This document shows, piece by piece, positions 59,585 to 64,000 of a stretch of DNA of 64,000 nucleotides (the first letter of the stretch is position 1; each line of letters begins with the position of its first letter). The position numbers were made by a program, and so were the translations under genes. Source of the stretch: Diogma glabrata (Eukaryota; Arthropoda; Insecta; Diptera; Cylindrotomidae). The notes below the pieces were generated by a model, which ran no database searches, was not told the origin of the DNA, and worked only from the letters and a program-made list of their open reading frames with translations. Location: contig OY856188.1 of assembly GCA_963693315.1 (NCBI GenBank), positions 150,479,551-150,543,550 of the forward strand, read 5' to 3'.

Positions 59585-64000
<4,416 letters not shown>

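Overview
The window is a very AT-rich eukaryotic segment made almost entirely of transposable elements (TEs) nested inside one another. The TE repertoire points to an arthropod, most likely an insect: mariner, hAT, P/THAP, Harbinger, CACTA-like elements, Penelope-like elements (PLEs), an RTE-like LINE, and a Ty3/Gypsy element with a tRNA-Arg primer site. GT/AG introns and an AATAAA signal fit this. Nothing seen fixes the order or species. Only one convincing host gene is present, the last exon of a five-finger C2H2 zinc-finger gene (32561-33557). There is no prokaryotic organisation.

Layout. 1-7.6 kb: an inverted-repeat element, a dead LINE fragment on the minus strand, (AT)n arrays, and a 393-bp near-perfect palindrome that carries a hammerhead-like motif in each arm. 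7.67-12.29 kb: a P-type element with long terminal inverted repeats (TIRs), which contains another inverted-repeat element and a hAT element with a perfect 8-bp target-site duplication (TSD). 12.36-19.44 kb: a second hAT element (TSD GTTGTGAA), whose transposase is split by a CACTA-like element, which is itself interrupted by a Penelope-like element holding a MITE. 19.58-30.64 kb: an 11-kb P element with a THAP-type transposase, broken by a giant foldback, a long solo LTR inside an unclassified repeat, a Harbinger fragment and MITEs. 31.3-33.7 kb: a MITE and the zinc-finger exon.

33.94-56.32 kb: a single Ty3/Gypsy insertion that can be delimited to the base (284-bp LTRs at both ends, PBS, polypurine tract, TSD TATT) although it spans 22.4 kb. 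Its gag is replaced by a 551-bp tandem array and its integrase is cut by a 2-kb insertion that itself received a mariner. Its 3' leader region received an unclassified element, which in turn received a CACTA-like element (46221-50135) and a ZMYM-type hAT (50234-55768), each carrying a copy of the same foldback MITE. 56.3-60.1 kb: the rest of the interrupted host repeat and a decayed TE protein on the minus strand. 60.3-63.7 kb: a nearly intact RTE-like LINE bordered by (TA)n on both sides.

The most distinctive signals are: the exact reconstruction of insertion order; an uninterrupted mariner transposase whose third catalytic Asp is Glu; inverted Penelope-type terminal segments with hammerhead-like cores; several elements with short inverted termini and 2-bp duplications, each with its own dense array of a private palindromic motif; and an alternating (dimeric) higher-order structure in the 551-bp array. 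All family assignments come from reading motifs by eye; no database search was possible.
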